Source: an uncultured Collinsella sp. (GTDB lineage: Bacteria; Actinomycetota; Coriobacteriia; Coriobacteriales; Coriobacteriaceae). From it: 64,000 nt of DNA. This document shows positions 8,454 to 16,037 of the stretch, piece after piece. Under the pieces are notes generated by a model, which worked only from the letters and a program-made list of their open reading frames with translations, did no database searches and was not told the origin of the DNA. The stretch covers positions 37,053-101,052 of the forward strand of contig CATVYG010000002.1 in assembly GCA_958348225.1 (NCBI GenBank), given 5' to 3'. Made by a program: the position numbers and the translations under genes. The stretch's first letter is position 1. Each line of letters opens with the position of its first letter.

Positions 8454-9973
8454 TGGTCCCTCCTTCCCTGGTACATCGCCGCCTCGAGCACGTGGTCCTG
8501 CGTCACCTGCTCGCTCTCGGCGACATCTGCGATCGTGCGCGCAATGCGAACAAGGCGCACGATGCCACGCCCTGTGAGATACGTGCGCTTCGACAGGCCG
8601 AGCACACACTTCTCCGCCGCATCATCGAGCTCAAAGGTCGAAACGACGCCGTCAATGGACCGTGTCTCGTCATCCTCGGCCTCGGCATCCGCATCGTCCA
8701 TACGGGATTCGCGCCAAGCGCGAAAAGCGCGACCGCGCACAACGTAGTCACGTAACTCGGCCGACGACATACCCTCTGCGCCCTCGATAATCACTTGAGG
8801 GTCGGGACGGGTCACATCGATCATCATGTCGATACGGTCGGCCAAAGGACCGCGAAGTTTAGACCGATAGCGCTCGACCATCGCCGCCGAGCAGCGACAC
8901 GGCACCTCGCGATCGCCCAAAAAGCCGCAGGGGCAGGGATTGCTCGCAGCCAGCAGCTGAAAGCGCGACGGGAAGGTAAAAGCCCCGTCGACGCGTACGA
9001 TCCTCACGTAGCCGCGCTCGATGGGCTGACGCAGCGTCTGCAGCACGCCAGTGGGAAACTCGGCAAGCTCGTCCAAAAAGAGCACGCCGCCATGAGCAAG
9101 GCTGATCTCACCCGGGTGCACCGGGCGCCCACCGCCAATGAGGCCCGCCGTTGAAATGCTGTGATGGGGGCTTCGAAACGGCCGATGACCTGCCAATAAG
9201 CCATCGATGTTCTCGCCCAAGACCGAATGAATGCACAGCGCCTCCTGCTGATCCTCAACAGAAAGCTCGGGCAGAATGCCGGTCATACGGCGCGCGAGCA
9301 TGGTCTTGCCCGAACCGGGCGAGCCGATCATGAGCAGGCCGAGCTCGCCGGCTGCCGCAAGCGCCATGCCGCGTTTAGCGACTTCCTGCCCCAGTACGTC
9401 GGCATAGTCGAGCTCTGGCTCAAAGGTTGCCTCGACGCCCTCGGAATCCAGATAATGGCGCGCAGCATCGCCCATACCATGAGCAAGCTGAGACAAATGA
9501 TCGATAAAGCCGCAATCCACCCCCGCGAGTGGCACATGCTGGTCTGACCTGCCGGCGATAAAAGACAGCCCCATGTCGCGAGCCAGCAGCTGAAACGCCA
9601 CCTCGCCCTTGACGGGAAGCACCGTACCGTCCAAGCCGAGCTCGCCGGCGATAAGGCAGCGATCGAGGTTGTCACGGGGAATCTGCCCATCGGCCGCCAG
9701 AACCGCGATGGCGATGGGCAGATCAAAGCCGCTACCGGTCTTGCGAATATCGCCGGGCGCCAGGTTGACCGTAATGCCCGAACGTGGGATCTCGAACCCG
9801 GCGGAGCGCATCGCGCAGCGAATACGACCGCGTGACTCCATCACCTCCATACTCGGAATACCGAGCATCTGAATGCCCGGAACGCCACCGGCAAGCGAGA
9901 CCTCGACCGTGACGTGAATCGCCTCGACGCCACGGATGCAGGCCGCGTGAACGGCAAACGTCTCGAACGCCAT
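8450..9973 (-). CDS. comM: YifB/ComM-family Mg-chelatase-like AAA+ ATPase
   Basis: AAA+ helicase that promotes branch migration during natural transformation. It has 507 residues from MAFETFAVHA. An N-terminal ChlI-like domain is followed by Walker A GSPGSGKT at 217-224, Walker B VLFLDE at 297-302, and a cysteine cluster NPCPCGFLGD with PCRCS near 345-362. The start shares one base with the yraN stop (TGATG), and the stop overlaps dprA. Upstream in-frame codons belong to the antisense frame of yraN and were excluded. Confidence 0.94.
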   Translation of the reverse strand: MAFETFAVHAACIRGVEAIHVTVEVSLAGGVPGIQMLGIPSMEVMESRGRIRCAMRSAGFEIPRSGITVNLAPGDIRKTGSGFDLPIAIAVLAADGQIPRDNLDRCLIAGELGLDGTVLPVKGEVAFQLLARDMGLSFIAGRSDQHVPLAGVDCGFIDHLSQLAHGMGDAARHYLDSEGVEATFEPELDYADVLGQEVAKRGMALAAAGELGLLMIGSPGSGKTMLARRMTGILPELSVEDQQEALCIHSVLGENIDGLLAGHRPFRSPHHSISTAGLIGGGRPVHPGEISLAHGGVLFLDELAEFPTGVLQTLRQPIERGYVRIVRVDGAFTFPSRFQLLAASNPCPCGFLGDREVPCRCSAAMVERYRSKLRGPLADRIDMMIDVTRPDPQVIIEGAEGMSSAELRDYVVRGRAFRAWRESRMDDADAEAEDDETRSIDGVVSTFELDDAAEKCVLGLSKRTYLTGRGIVRLVRIARTIADVAESEQVTQDHVLEAAMYQGRRDQ

Positions 9974-10458
9974 CACGACACCTGCCAATCGAACGCGTTG
10001 TACTGATGCTCGATCTCGGCGATATGCCCGCCGCGAATGGTGACGCCCACGGCATCGAAGCGGATCGCCTTGAGCGGATAATGCTCCATGAGATAACAAC
10101 TCGCGATGCGACGATAGCGCCGCTGCTTTTGGGCGTTCACCGCTTCCTCGGGAAACACCCGCGTATCGCAATCCAGCGCAACACGCCTGGTCTTGACCTC
10201 GGCCATCACCACCACATCGTCGAGCTCGTCAAGCAGCACCAGGTCGGCCTCGCCCTCCGAGCATCGATAGCCTTGTTCCAGCAATGCATAGCCGCGCTCG
10301 TTAAAGTAATCGATTGCGATAAGCTCGCCCAGCATACCGAGCTCGCGAGGACTGAGCCCCTTGATAAACTCAGGCGTGATCGACCCGCAATCGAGCTCCC
10401 CCTCTTCCCAACGTTCCTTGAGCTGCTGCGTCTTGCTCATTTTGGCTGCGGCACACAT
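9973..10458 (-). CDS. YraN/UPF0102 family endonuclease-like protein
   Basis: Small protein of 161 residues with a restriction-endonuclease-like fold. GELIAIDYFNERGY, then GEADLVLLDE and VVMAEVKTR reproduce the family pattern with the E-x-D...E-V-K acidic and lysine positions. The cellular role of the family is unsettled; proximity to comM and dprA suggests a link to DNA processing. The ATG at 10458 follows AAAGGAG by about 6 bases. Roughly 45 codons precede the usual core, a modest N-terminal extension. Confidence 0.87.
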   Translation of the reverse strand: MCAAAKMSKTQQLKERWEEGELDCGSITPEFIKGLSPRELGMLGELIAIDYFNERGYALLEQGYRCSEGEADLVLLDELDDVVVMAEVKTRRVALDCDTRVFPEEAVNAQKQRRYRRIASCYLMEHYPLKAIRFDAVGVTIRGGHIAEIEHQYNAFDWQVS

Positions 10459-10562
10459 GAGGTCTCCTTTCCCACTTCCTGCATTGCCTCGATAATGAGG
10501 GCAGGTTTCATGCGGGTAAGTACCGGAAGCAAACCAAAAACCAACCAAATGCCGACAAATGA

Positions 10563-10598
10563 GGGGCCGCGCGCAACAATAGCGTTGCACACGGCCCC
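10563..10598 (-). other. long hairpin between rnhB and yraN
   Basis: Arms of 15 bases (10563-10577 and 10584-10598) around a 6-base loop. Read on the minus strand they pair fully with two G-U pairs; on the plus strand two pairs break, so the structure is likely meant for the minus-strand RNA. No T-run follows, so it is not a classic terminator. It could limit read-through from rnhB or protect an mRNA end. Confidence 0.6.
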
Positions 10599-10646
10599 TA
10601 CCAGCAGGTTTATGGAACCCTTAAGGTCCCAGTCTTCACAATTGGC

Positions 10647-11435
10647 CTAAAAAAGGCGCTCAGTCTGCAGAAAGTTTCCGCAAAAGCTCACACGGTGCAG
10701 CGGACAAAGTCCATGTTTGCGAATCGCCTCGATGTGCTCGGGGCTTGCGTAGCCCTTCGACTCGGCCAAATGGTACTCGGGATATTCGGCATCGTACTCG
10801 ACCATCATCTCGTCACGCGTGACCTTTGCCATGATGGATGCCGCGGCGATACAGGCGATCTTGGCATCGCCCTTGACCACGTCGCGCTCGTGGGGCACGG
10901 CGCCCAGGGGGTTACCGTCCATAAGCACGCAATCGGGCTCAAGCACCGTATCTGCCACCGCACCCGCGACAGCGGCTCGAATGGCGCGGGCCATGCCCAT
11001 CTCATCGATATCTGCAGGAGCGATATGGCAAAAGCCGATAGCAGTCGCCACCTCGGCAATCTTCACCGAAAGCAGCTCGCGGCGCGCCGGCGTGAGCTTT
11101 TTGGAATCGTTGATGCCCCAGATGCGCGGCTCCATCGGAAGACACACGGCACACACGGTCAAGGGACCCGCTACCGAGCCACGGCCCACCTCGTCGACGC
11201 CCACGACCACGCCATCACCGCCGAGCTCATGCATAAGCTCGTACATGCCGTTGACGCGCTCGCGTTCGGAAAGTTCCTTGGCATGGCGCTTAAGGGCACG
11301 TTCGCAAGCCTTGATCACCTGCTGGCGCGGATCCTCGCGATAATGCTCCACGAGGGCGGGAATCTCCTCGAACGTGGCGCTCGCCAGCTCGCCGGCAACC
11401 TGCGATGCCGAAACCGAGCTCGTCATGTTGGCCAT
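10647..11435 (-). CDS. rnhB: ribonuclease HII
   Basis: Cleaves RNA in RNA-DNA hybrids and single ribonucleotides in DNA. It has 262 residues. GVDEVGRGSVAGP carries the first Asp-Glu pair, LMDGNP carries a later Asp, and KGDAKIACIAAASIMAKVTRD is the family block. About 75 residues precede the catalytic core, longer than the E. coli enzyme but usual for many Gram-positive enzymes. The ATG at 11435 lies 7 bases after AAGGAGG; a further ATG three codons in is a weaker choice. Confidence 0.95.
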   Translation of the reverse strand: MANMTSSVSASQVAGELASATFEEIPALVEHYREDPRQQVIKACERALKRHAKELSERERVNGMYELMHELGGDGVVVGVDEVGRGSVAGPLTVCAVCLPMEPRIWGINDSKKLTPARRELLSVKIAEVATAIGFCHIAPADIDEMGMARAIRAAVAGAVADTVLEPDCVLMDGNPLGAVPHERDVVKGDAKIACIAAASIMAKVTRDEMMVEYDAEYPEYHLAESKGYASPEHIEAIRKHGLCPLHRVSFCGNFLQTERLF

Positions 11436-11464
11436 ATCGGGGCCTCCTTGCATGCAAATCAGAT

Positions 11465-11494
11465 AAAAAGAAGGGCCACCCGAAGGTGACCCTT
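11465..11494 (-). terminator. Rho-independent terminator after rplS
   Basis: Ten-base-pair stem AAGGGTCACC/GGTGGCCCTT closed by a TTCG tetraloop, followed by CTTTTT on the minus strand. It separates rplS from rnhB; the rnhB ribosome-binding site starts 20 bases further on. Confidence 0.9.
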
Positions 11495-11528
11495 TTGTCC
11501 AAACGAGTGGACAGACGCTGCGATCTTC

Positions 11529-11870
11529 TTAGCGCTTCTCGGGGATGCGAGCAGCCTTGCCCACCTTGTCGCGGAGGTAGTACAGCTTGGCGCGACGGAC
11601 GCGACCATGACGAACGACCTCGAGCTTGGCGATCTTGGGGCTGTGAAGCGGGAAGGTACGCTCAACACCGACACCGAAGGAAATCTTGCGGACGGTGAAG
11701 GTCTCGCGGGCACCGGCGCCGGCCATGCGGATGACGTCGCCCTGGAAGACCTGGATGCGCTCGCGGTCGCCTTCCTTAATGCGGTAGTGAACCTTGACGT
11801 TGTCGGCGACGCGAACCTGAGGAATGTCCTCGCGGATCTGCTGACGCTCGATTGCGCGGATGTAATCCAT
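11529..11870 (-). CDS. rplS: 50S ribosomal protein L19
   Basis: Large-subunit protein at the subunit interface, 113 residues from MDYIRAIERQQ. Family blocks RVADNVKVHYRIKEGDRERIQVFQG, here split as VRVADNVKVHY and EGDRERIQVF, and SFGVGVERTFPLHSP are clear. The ATG follows AAGGAA by 6 bases; a TTG two codons earlier is less likely. It is a single-gene transcript with its own promoter and terminator. Its leader contains a GTGCCG/CGGCAC hairpin. Confidence 0.97.
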   Translation of the reverse strand: MDYIRAIERQQIREDIPQVRVADNVKVHYRIKEGDRERIQVFQGDVIRMAGAGARETFTVRKISFGVGVERTFPLHSPKIAKLEVVRHGRVRRAKLYYLRDKVGKAARIPEKR

Positions 11871-11939
11871 GTGCAATTCCTTACTCTTCTAGAGGTGCCG
11901 TACCACCTTGGCCGGCACGTAGTTGAACAAACGTATTCG

Positions 11940-11967
11940 AGTATACACGCGCGGGTTTCTGCTGCAA
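11940..11967 (-). promoter_or_regulatory. promoter of rplS
   Basis: TTGCAG (11962-11967) and TATACT (11940-11945) with a 16-base spacer on the minus strand, about 70 bases before the rplS ATG. Confidence 0.75.
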
Positions 11968-12013
11968 GAACAATTTTTTACGCAGACAAAAAGACAAAAC
12001 CCGCACATGATAA

Positions 12014-12041
12014 CCGCCCGCCTCACGAATGAGACGGGCGG
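12014..12041 (-). terminator. hairpin downstream of ppdK
   Basis: Eleven-base-pair stem 12014-12024/12031-12041 with a 6-base loop, fully paired (one G-U) on the minus strand and 38 bases past the ppdK stop. T-rich stretches come only later, so termination strength is uncertain. Confidence 0.6.
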
Positions 12042-12079
12042 CGTGAAGGGGGCTACGCTAGGCGCCCAAACCCAAAACG

Positions 12080-14830
12080 TTAGGCGGAACGCTTGGCCTC
12101 GAGCTTGGCCTGGGCGGCCGCCAGGCGCGCGAGGGGTACACGATAGGGCGAGCAGGACACGTAGTCCACGTCGGCCACGTTAAACAGGCCCTTGATGGAC
12201 TTGGGGTCGCCGCCGTGCTCGCCGCACACGCCAAAGTGCATGTCGGGGTTGGTGGCCCGACCCTTCTCGACGGCCATGCGCACCAGCTCCAGTACCGCCG
12301 AGTCGATGGTCTCGAAGGGGTTGTCCTTCAAGATCTTCTTGTGCATGTACAGCGGGATGAACTTGGCCTCGGCATCGTCTCGAGAGAAGCCGAAGGTCGT
12401 CTGCGTGAGGTCGTTGGTGCCAAAGCAGAAGAAGTCGGCATGATGGGCGATCTCGTCGGCGACCATGCAGGCGCGTGGCAGCTCGAGCATCGTGCCCACG
12501 GGAATATTGAGCTCGACGCCCTCCTCGGCGGAAACCTTGGCGATCACGCGCTCGATGACCTCGCGGGTCTGGACATGCTCCGCCGTGATGGAGACGAGCG
12601 GAACCATGATCTCGGGACGCGGGTCGACACCCTGCTTGATAAGGCGAGCGGCAGCCGTGGCGACGGCGCGAACCTGCATGAGCGGCAGATCGCTAAAGAC
12701 AACGGACAGGCGCACACCGCGCAGGCCGAGCATCGGGTTGGACTCGACCATGCCGTCGATACGACGCAGGCGGGCACGCAGGACGGCAAGCTCTTCCTCG
12801 CTGGCGCCGGCGGCTTCCTTCTTGGTGATGGCGACCTCGAGCTCGCGAGGATTATCCAGGAACTCATGAAGCGGCGGATCGAGCAGGCGAACAACTACGT
12901 CGCGACCGGACATGGTCTTGAACATTGCCAGGAAGTCCTCGGTCTGAACCTTGAGCAGGTCGGACAGGGCCTGCTGCTTCACGGCCTCATCATCGGACAG
13001 GATAAAGCTCTGGATGATGTTCTTACGATCGCCCAGGAACATGTGCTCGGTGCGGCACAGGCCAATAGCCTCGGCACCAAACTCGAGGGCGAGCTCGGCA
13101 TCCTCGGGATTGTCGGCGTTGACGCGCACATGGTTGGCGTGGCCACAGGTCTCGTCCAGACGAATCTCGTCGGCCCAGGACAGGATGGTGTCCAGGTCGC
13201 CGGTGAGCTCGGCGGAGACCAAATCGACAGCGCCATCGACGACGATGCCCTGGGTGCCGTCGATGGAGATGGCATCGCCTTCGTACAGCACACGATCGCT
13301 ACCCTCGATGCGCACAACCTTCTCGGCGGCGTCGATGTGGAAGCGCTCAACGCCGCAGACGCAGGGCGTACCCATACCGCGAGCGATAACGGCGGCATGG
13401 CTCGTCTTGCCACCGTGGCTGGTCAGGATACCCTCGGCGGCGACCATACCCTTCAGGTCGTCGGGGTTGGTCTCCCAGCGGACCAGAATGACCTTATGGC
13501 CCTCGGCAGAACGCGCGACGGCGTCATCGCTCGAGAACACGACCTCGCCCACGGCGGCACCGGGACTGGCGTTAAGGCCGCATGCGAGCGGCTCGTACTT
13601 CTTGGAGGAGTCGAACTGCGGGTGCAGGAGCTGGTCGAGCTGCGCGGGATCGATTCGGCCCACAGCCTCCTCGCGGGTGATCAGACCCTCCTCGACCATT
13701 TCGATGGCAATGCGCAGGGCGGCGGTGGCAGTGCGCTTGCCCACGCGGGTCTGGAGCATCCAGAGCTTGCCCTGCTCGATGGTGAACTCGATATCGCACA
13801 TATCGTGGTAATGGTCCTCGAGCGTCAGGAACACGCGCTCGAGCTCCTCACCTGCAGACTCAAGGCCCGGGGTGGCCTTGAGGTCGGCAATGGGCTCGGT
13901 GTTGCGGATGCCGGCGACAACGTCCTCACCCTGGGCGTTAACCAAAAAGTCACCGTAGAACTCCTTGGTGCCGTCGGCCGGGTTGCGCGTAAAGGCGACG
14001 CCGGTCGCAGAGGTATCGCCCTTGTTGCCAAAGACCATGGCCTGCACGTTGACGGCGGTGCCGAGGTCGTCGGAAATGCCATGCTGCTTGCGGTAGATGC
14101 GGGCACGCTCGTTCATCCAGCTGCCAAAGACGGCCTGAATGGCAAGGCGCAGCTGGAGCTCCGGATCGCGCGGGAAGACGGGCTTGCCGTCCGCGACCTC
14201 GAGCTCGGGGTACAGAGCGGCCTCAACGTTGTCGGAGTAAATGCCCTTGAAAGTCTCGACGAGCTCCTGCAGGTCCTCGGCTGAAAGCTCGGAATCGACG
14301 CGAACACCGGCAACCAGGCGGGCCTGGGTCAGGGCGTTCTCGAACAGGTCGGAATCGACGCCCATAACGACGTTGGAGAACATCTGGATAAAGCGGCGGT
14401 AGCTGTCCCAGGCAAAGCGCGGGTTTTGCGTCTGGGCGATGAGGCCCTGAACGGAGTCGTCGTTGAGGCCCAAGTTGAGGACCGTGTCCATCATGCCGGG
14501 CATGGAGAACGGAGCGCCCGAGCGCACCGATACGAGCAGCGGATCGGAGGCGTCGCCGAGCTTCTTGCCGCAGCGGGCCTCGAGGTCGGCCTCGGCAGCA
14601 ACGATCTCATCGAGTGCACCTTCGGGCCAGACGTTGCCGGCACCGGAGTACTCGACACAGGTCTGGCAGGTAATGGTAAAGCCACCGGGAACCGGCAGGC
14701 CGATGCGGCTCATCTCGGCTAGGTTTGCGCCCTTGCCGCCAAGCACGAAGTTCATGGATTTGTCGCCCTCAGTGACGCAGGTGCCCTGGGCGTCGGTTCC
14801 AAAACGGTAAACCCTCTTGCAATCGCTCAC
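12080..14830 (-). CDS. ppdK: pyruvate, phosphate dikinase
   Basis: Interconverts pyruvate, ATP and phosphate with PEP, AMP and pyrophosphate; in anaerobes it links glycolysis and gluconeogenesis. It has 916 residues. The ATP-grasp domain shows LGGKGANLAEM near the N-terminus, GGKTSHAAVIARG contains the phosphorylated His, and the C-terminal PEP-binding barrel has GLCRTEHMFLG, FGTNDLTQTTFG and GVCGEHGGDP with the catalytic Cys. The start is GTG after GGGGAAG. The Thr before Ser-His in the swivel motif is the expected target of the regulatory protein encoded upstream. A long upstream region holds repeated operator-like sites. Confidence 0.97.
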   Translation of the reverse strand: MSDCKRVYRFGTDAQGTCVTEGDKSMNFVLGGKGANLAEMSRIGLPVPGGFTITCQTCVEYSGAGNVWPEGALDEIVAAEADLEARCGKKLGDASDPLLVSVRSGAPFSMPGMMDTVLNLGLNDDSVQGLIAQTQNPRFAWDSYRRFIQMFSNVVMGVDSDLFENALTQARLVAGVRVDSELSAEDLQELVETFKGIYSDNVEAALYPELEVADGKPVFPRDPELQLRLAIQAVFGSWMNERARIYRKQHGISDDLGTAVNVQAMVFGNKGDTSATGVAFTRNPADGTKEFYGDFLVNAQGEDVVAGIRNTEPIADLKATPGLESAGEELERVFLTLEDHYHDMCDIEFTIEQGKLWMLQTRVGKRTATAALRIAIEMVEEGLITREEAVGRIDPAQLDQLLHPQFDSSKKYEPLACGLNASPGAAVGEVVFSSDDAVARSAEGHKVILVRWETNPDDLKGMVAAEGILTSHGGKTSHAAVIARGMGTPCVCGVERFHIDAAEKVVRIEGSDRVLYEGDAISIDGTQGIVVDGAVDLVSAELTGDLDTILSWADEIRLDETCGHANHVRVNADNPEDAELALEFGAEAIGLCRTEHMFLGDRKNIIQSFILSDDEAVKQQALSDLLKVQTEDFLAMFKTMSGRDVVVRLLDPPLHEFLDNPRELEVAITKKEAAGASEEELAVLRARLRRIDGMVESNPMLGLRGVRLSVVFSDLPLMQVRAVATAAARLIKQGVDPRPEIMVPLVSITAEHVQTREVIERVIAKVSAEEGVELNIPVGTMLELPRACMVADEIAHHADFFCFGTNDLTQTTFGFSRDDAEAKFIPLYMHKKILKDNPFETIDSAVLELVRMAVEKGRATNPDMHFGVCGEHGGDPKSIKGLFNVADVDYVSCSPYRVPLARLAAAQAKLEAKRSA

Positions 14831-14952
14831 GATACTTCCCCTTCCATACGCTCTCGCGCACGACCGTGGTGACGAATCGACCCGCCGGATGCGGGCCGTG
14901 AAGGAACTATACGGCGGGTTTCACGCTGACATGAGAAGAGGGTACGGGGTTT

Positions 14953-15065
14953 GGTAAACGTGGTAAATGTGGCGGTAAACGGTAGGTAAAGTTGGTTACC
15001 TTATGAAGATACCAATGCAAGAGAATTGCAGGTCAAATGCAAGTATCTTGCTAAATCGCTTTACC
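14953..15065 (-). promoter_or_regulatory. ppdK upstream region with operator-like repeats
   Basis: The 297-base gap between ppsR and ppdK contains no gene. It holds two TGCAA-N5-TTGC sites (15016-15030 and 15038-15052) whose centres are 22 bases apart. It also holds four TTTACC repeats on the minus strand (14985-14990, 14974-14979, 14962-14967, 14953-14958), a GGTTACC at 14994-15000, and an opposed copy at 15060-15065. A TATAGT hexamer about 75 bases before the ppdK GTG may be a -10 element, but no good -35 accompanies it. Confidence 0.55.
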
Positions 15066-15127
15066 ATTATCGTGCATTATTTTAGGTAGTCTTTTTTAGA
15101 CGGGGCATTTTTAGCTATCCCAATAAG

Positions 15128-16003
15128 CTAGCTTTGGTGGGCTCGGCGGGAGGCGCGGCGGGCACGGGCTTCTTGGATTTCAACCAAGTGACTTATGATC
15201 TCGGAGGCGCTCTCCTCGATCGCCTTGCCGTCGGTACGCACCACAAAGCAGCCCAGGCGCTTCATGAGAGCGCGGGCTTCCTCGAGCTCGCTGCGTACGC
15301 TCTCGGGCTCGGCATAGGAGCCGGCAACGGCACGGGTGTAATCATCGCCCAAGCGGCTATCGCGAATCCCGGAGATCACATCGACAGTCGAAATCAGGCC
15401 AAACAACCGCATCGGGTCGACCTCGTAAATTGACTTCGGTGGCTCCATGCCATGGGCCAAAGGAACATTGGCAACCTTGTAACCCTGATAGGCCAAATAC
15501 ATCGACAGCGGCGTCTTGGACGTGCGCGATACGCCCAGCAGCACGATATCGGCACCCGACAGATCGTCGCAACCGCGCCCGTCGTCGTGCTCAACAAAAT
15601 ACTCCATGGCCTCGATGCGATGGAAATAGCGGTCATCGGTCTTGTGAATCACGCCTGCAACGCCCTTGGGCGACGCACCGATGAGCGACGAAAGCACGGC
15701 AAGTGTCGGGCCGATCAAGTCGACCGAACGGATATGCAGCATGCCCAGGTAATCGAGCACGCGGGCGCGAAGCGCCGGATCGACAATGGTGTGGAACACG
15801 GCAATATCGCGATGGTCCGCATCAACACGCGGACCCACAAACGATTTAACCTGCTCCACCGAGGTCACCTTGGGCAGGCGCAAGAGATGAAAAGCCCCTT
15901 CATCAAATTGCCCGGACGCCGCAAGCACCACCTCACAAGCGGTATCACCGAGCGAGTCGGAGATAACGATAACGGTGGGACGAGCGGTGACCGGGCAATC
16001 CAT
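15128..16003 (-). CDS. pyruvate, phosphate dikinase regulatory protein (DUF299)
   Basis: Bifunctional ADP-dependent kinase and phosphate-dependent phosphorylase that switches PPDK off and on by modifying a Thr beside the catalytic His. It has 291 residues. The P-loop-like motif GVSRTSKTPLS begins at residue 157, preceded by DIVLL, and VISDSLGDTA lies near residue 14; both are family marks. A target on PEP synthase is possible for the family, but ppdK is the adjacent gene here. The ATG follows AAGGAG by 6 bases and the gene is third in glyQ-glyS-ppsR. Confidence 0.92.
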   Translation of the reverse strand: MDCPVTARPTVIVISDSLGDTACEVVLAASGQFDEGAFHLLRLPKVTSVEQVKSFVGPRVDADHRDIAVFHTIVDPALRARVLDYLGMLHIRSVDLIGPTLAVLSSLIGASPKGVAGVIHKTDDRYFHRIEAMEYFVEHDDGRGCDDLSGADIVLLGVSRTSKTPLSMYLAYQGYKVANVPLAHGMEPPKSIYEVDPMRLFGLISTVDVISGIRDSRLGDDYTRAVAGSYAEPESVRSELEEARALMKRLGCFVVRTDGKAIEESASEIISHLVEIQEARARRASRRAHQS

Positions 16004-16037
16004 GCGGGGCTCCTTTTGCGCTTATGCGCAGGCTAGC

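Noticed and set aside
11871..11939. T-box-like GGTGGTAC text in the rplS leader
   Set aside because: It is part of a short GTGCCG/CGGCAC hairpin, lacks the remaining T-box elements, and precedes a ribosomal protein gene.
12215..14284. 689-codon plus-strand open frame opposite ppdK
   Set aside because: It lies wholly inside ppdK on the other strand and its residues follow from ppdK codon bias.
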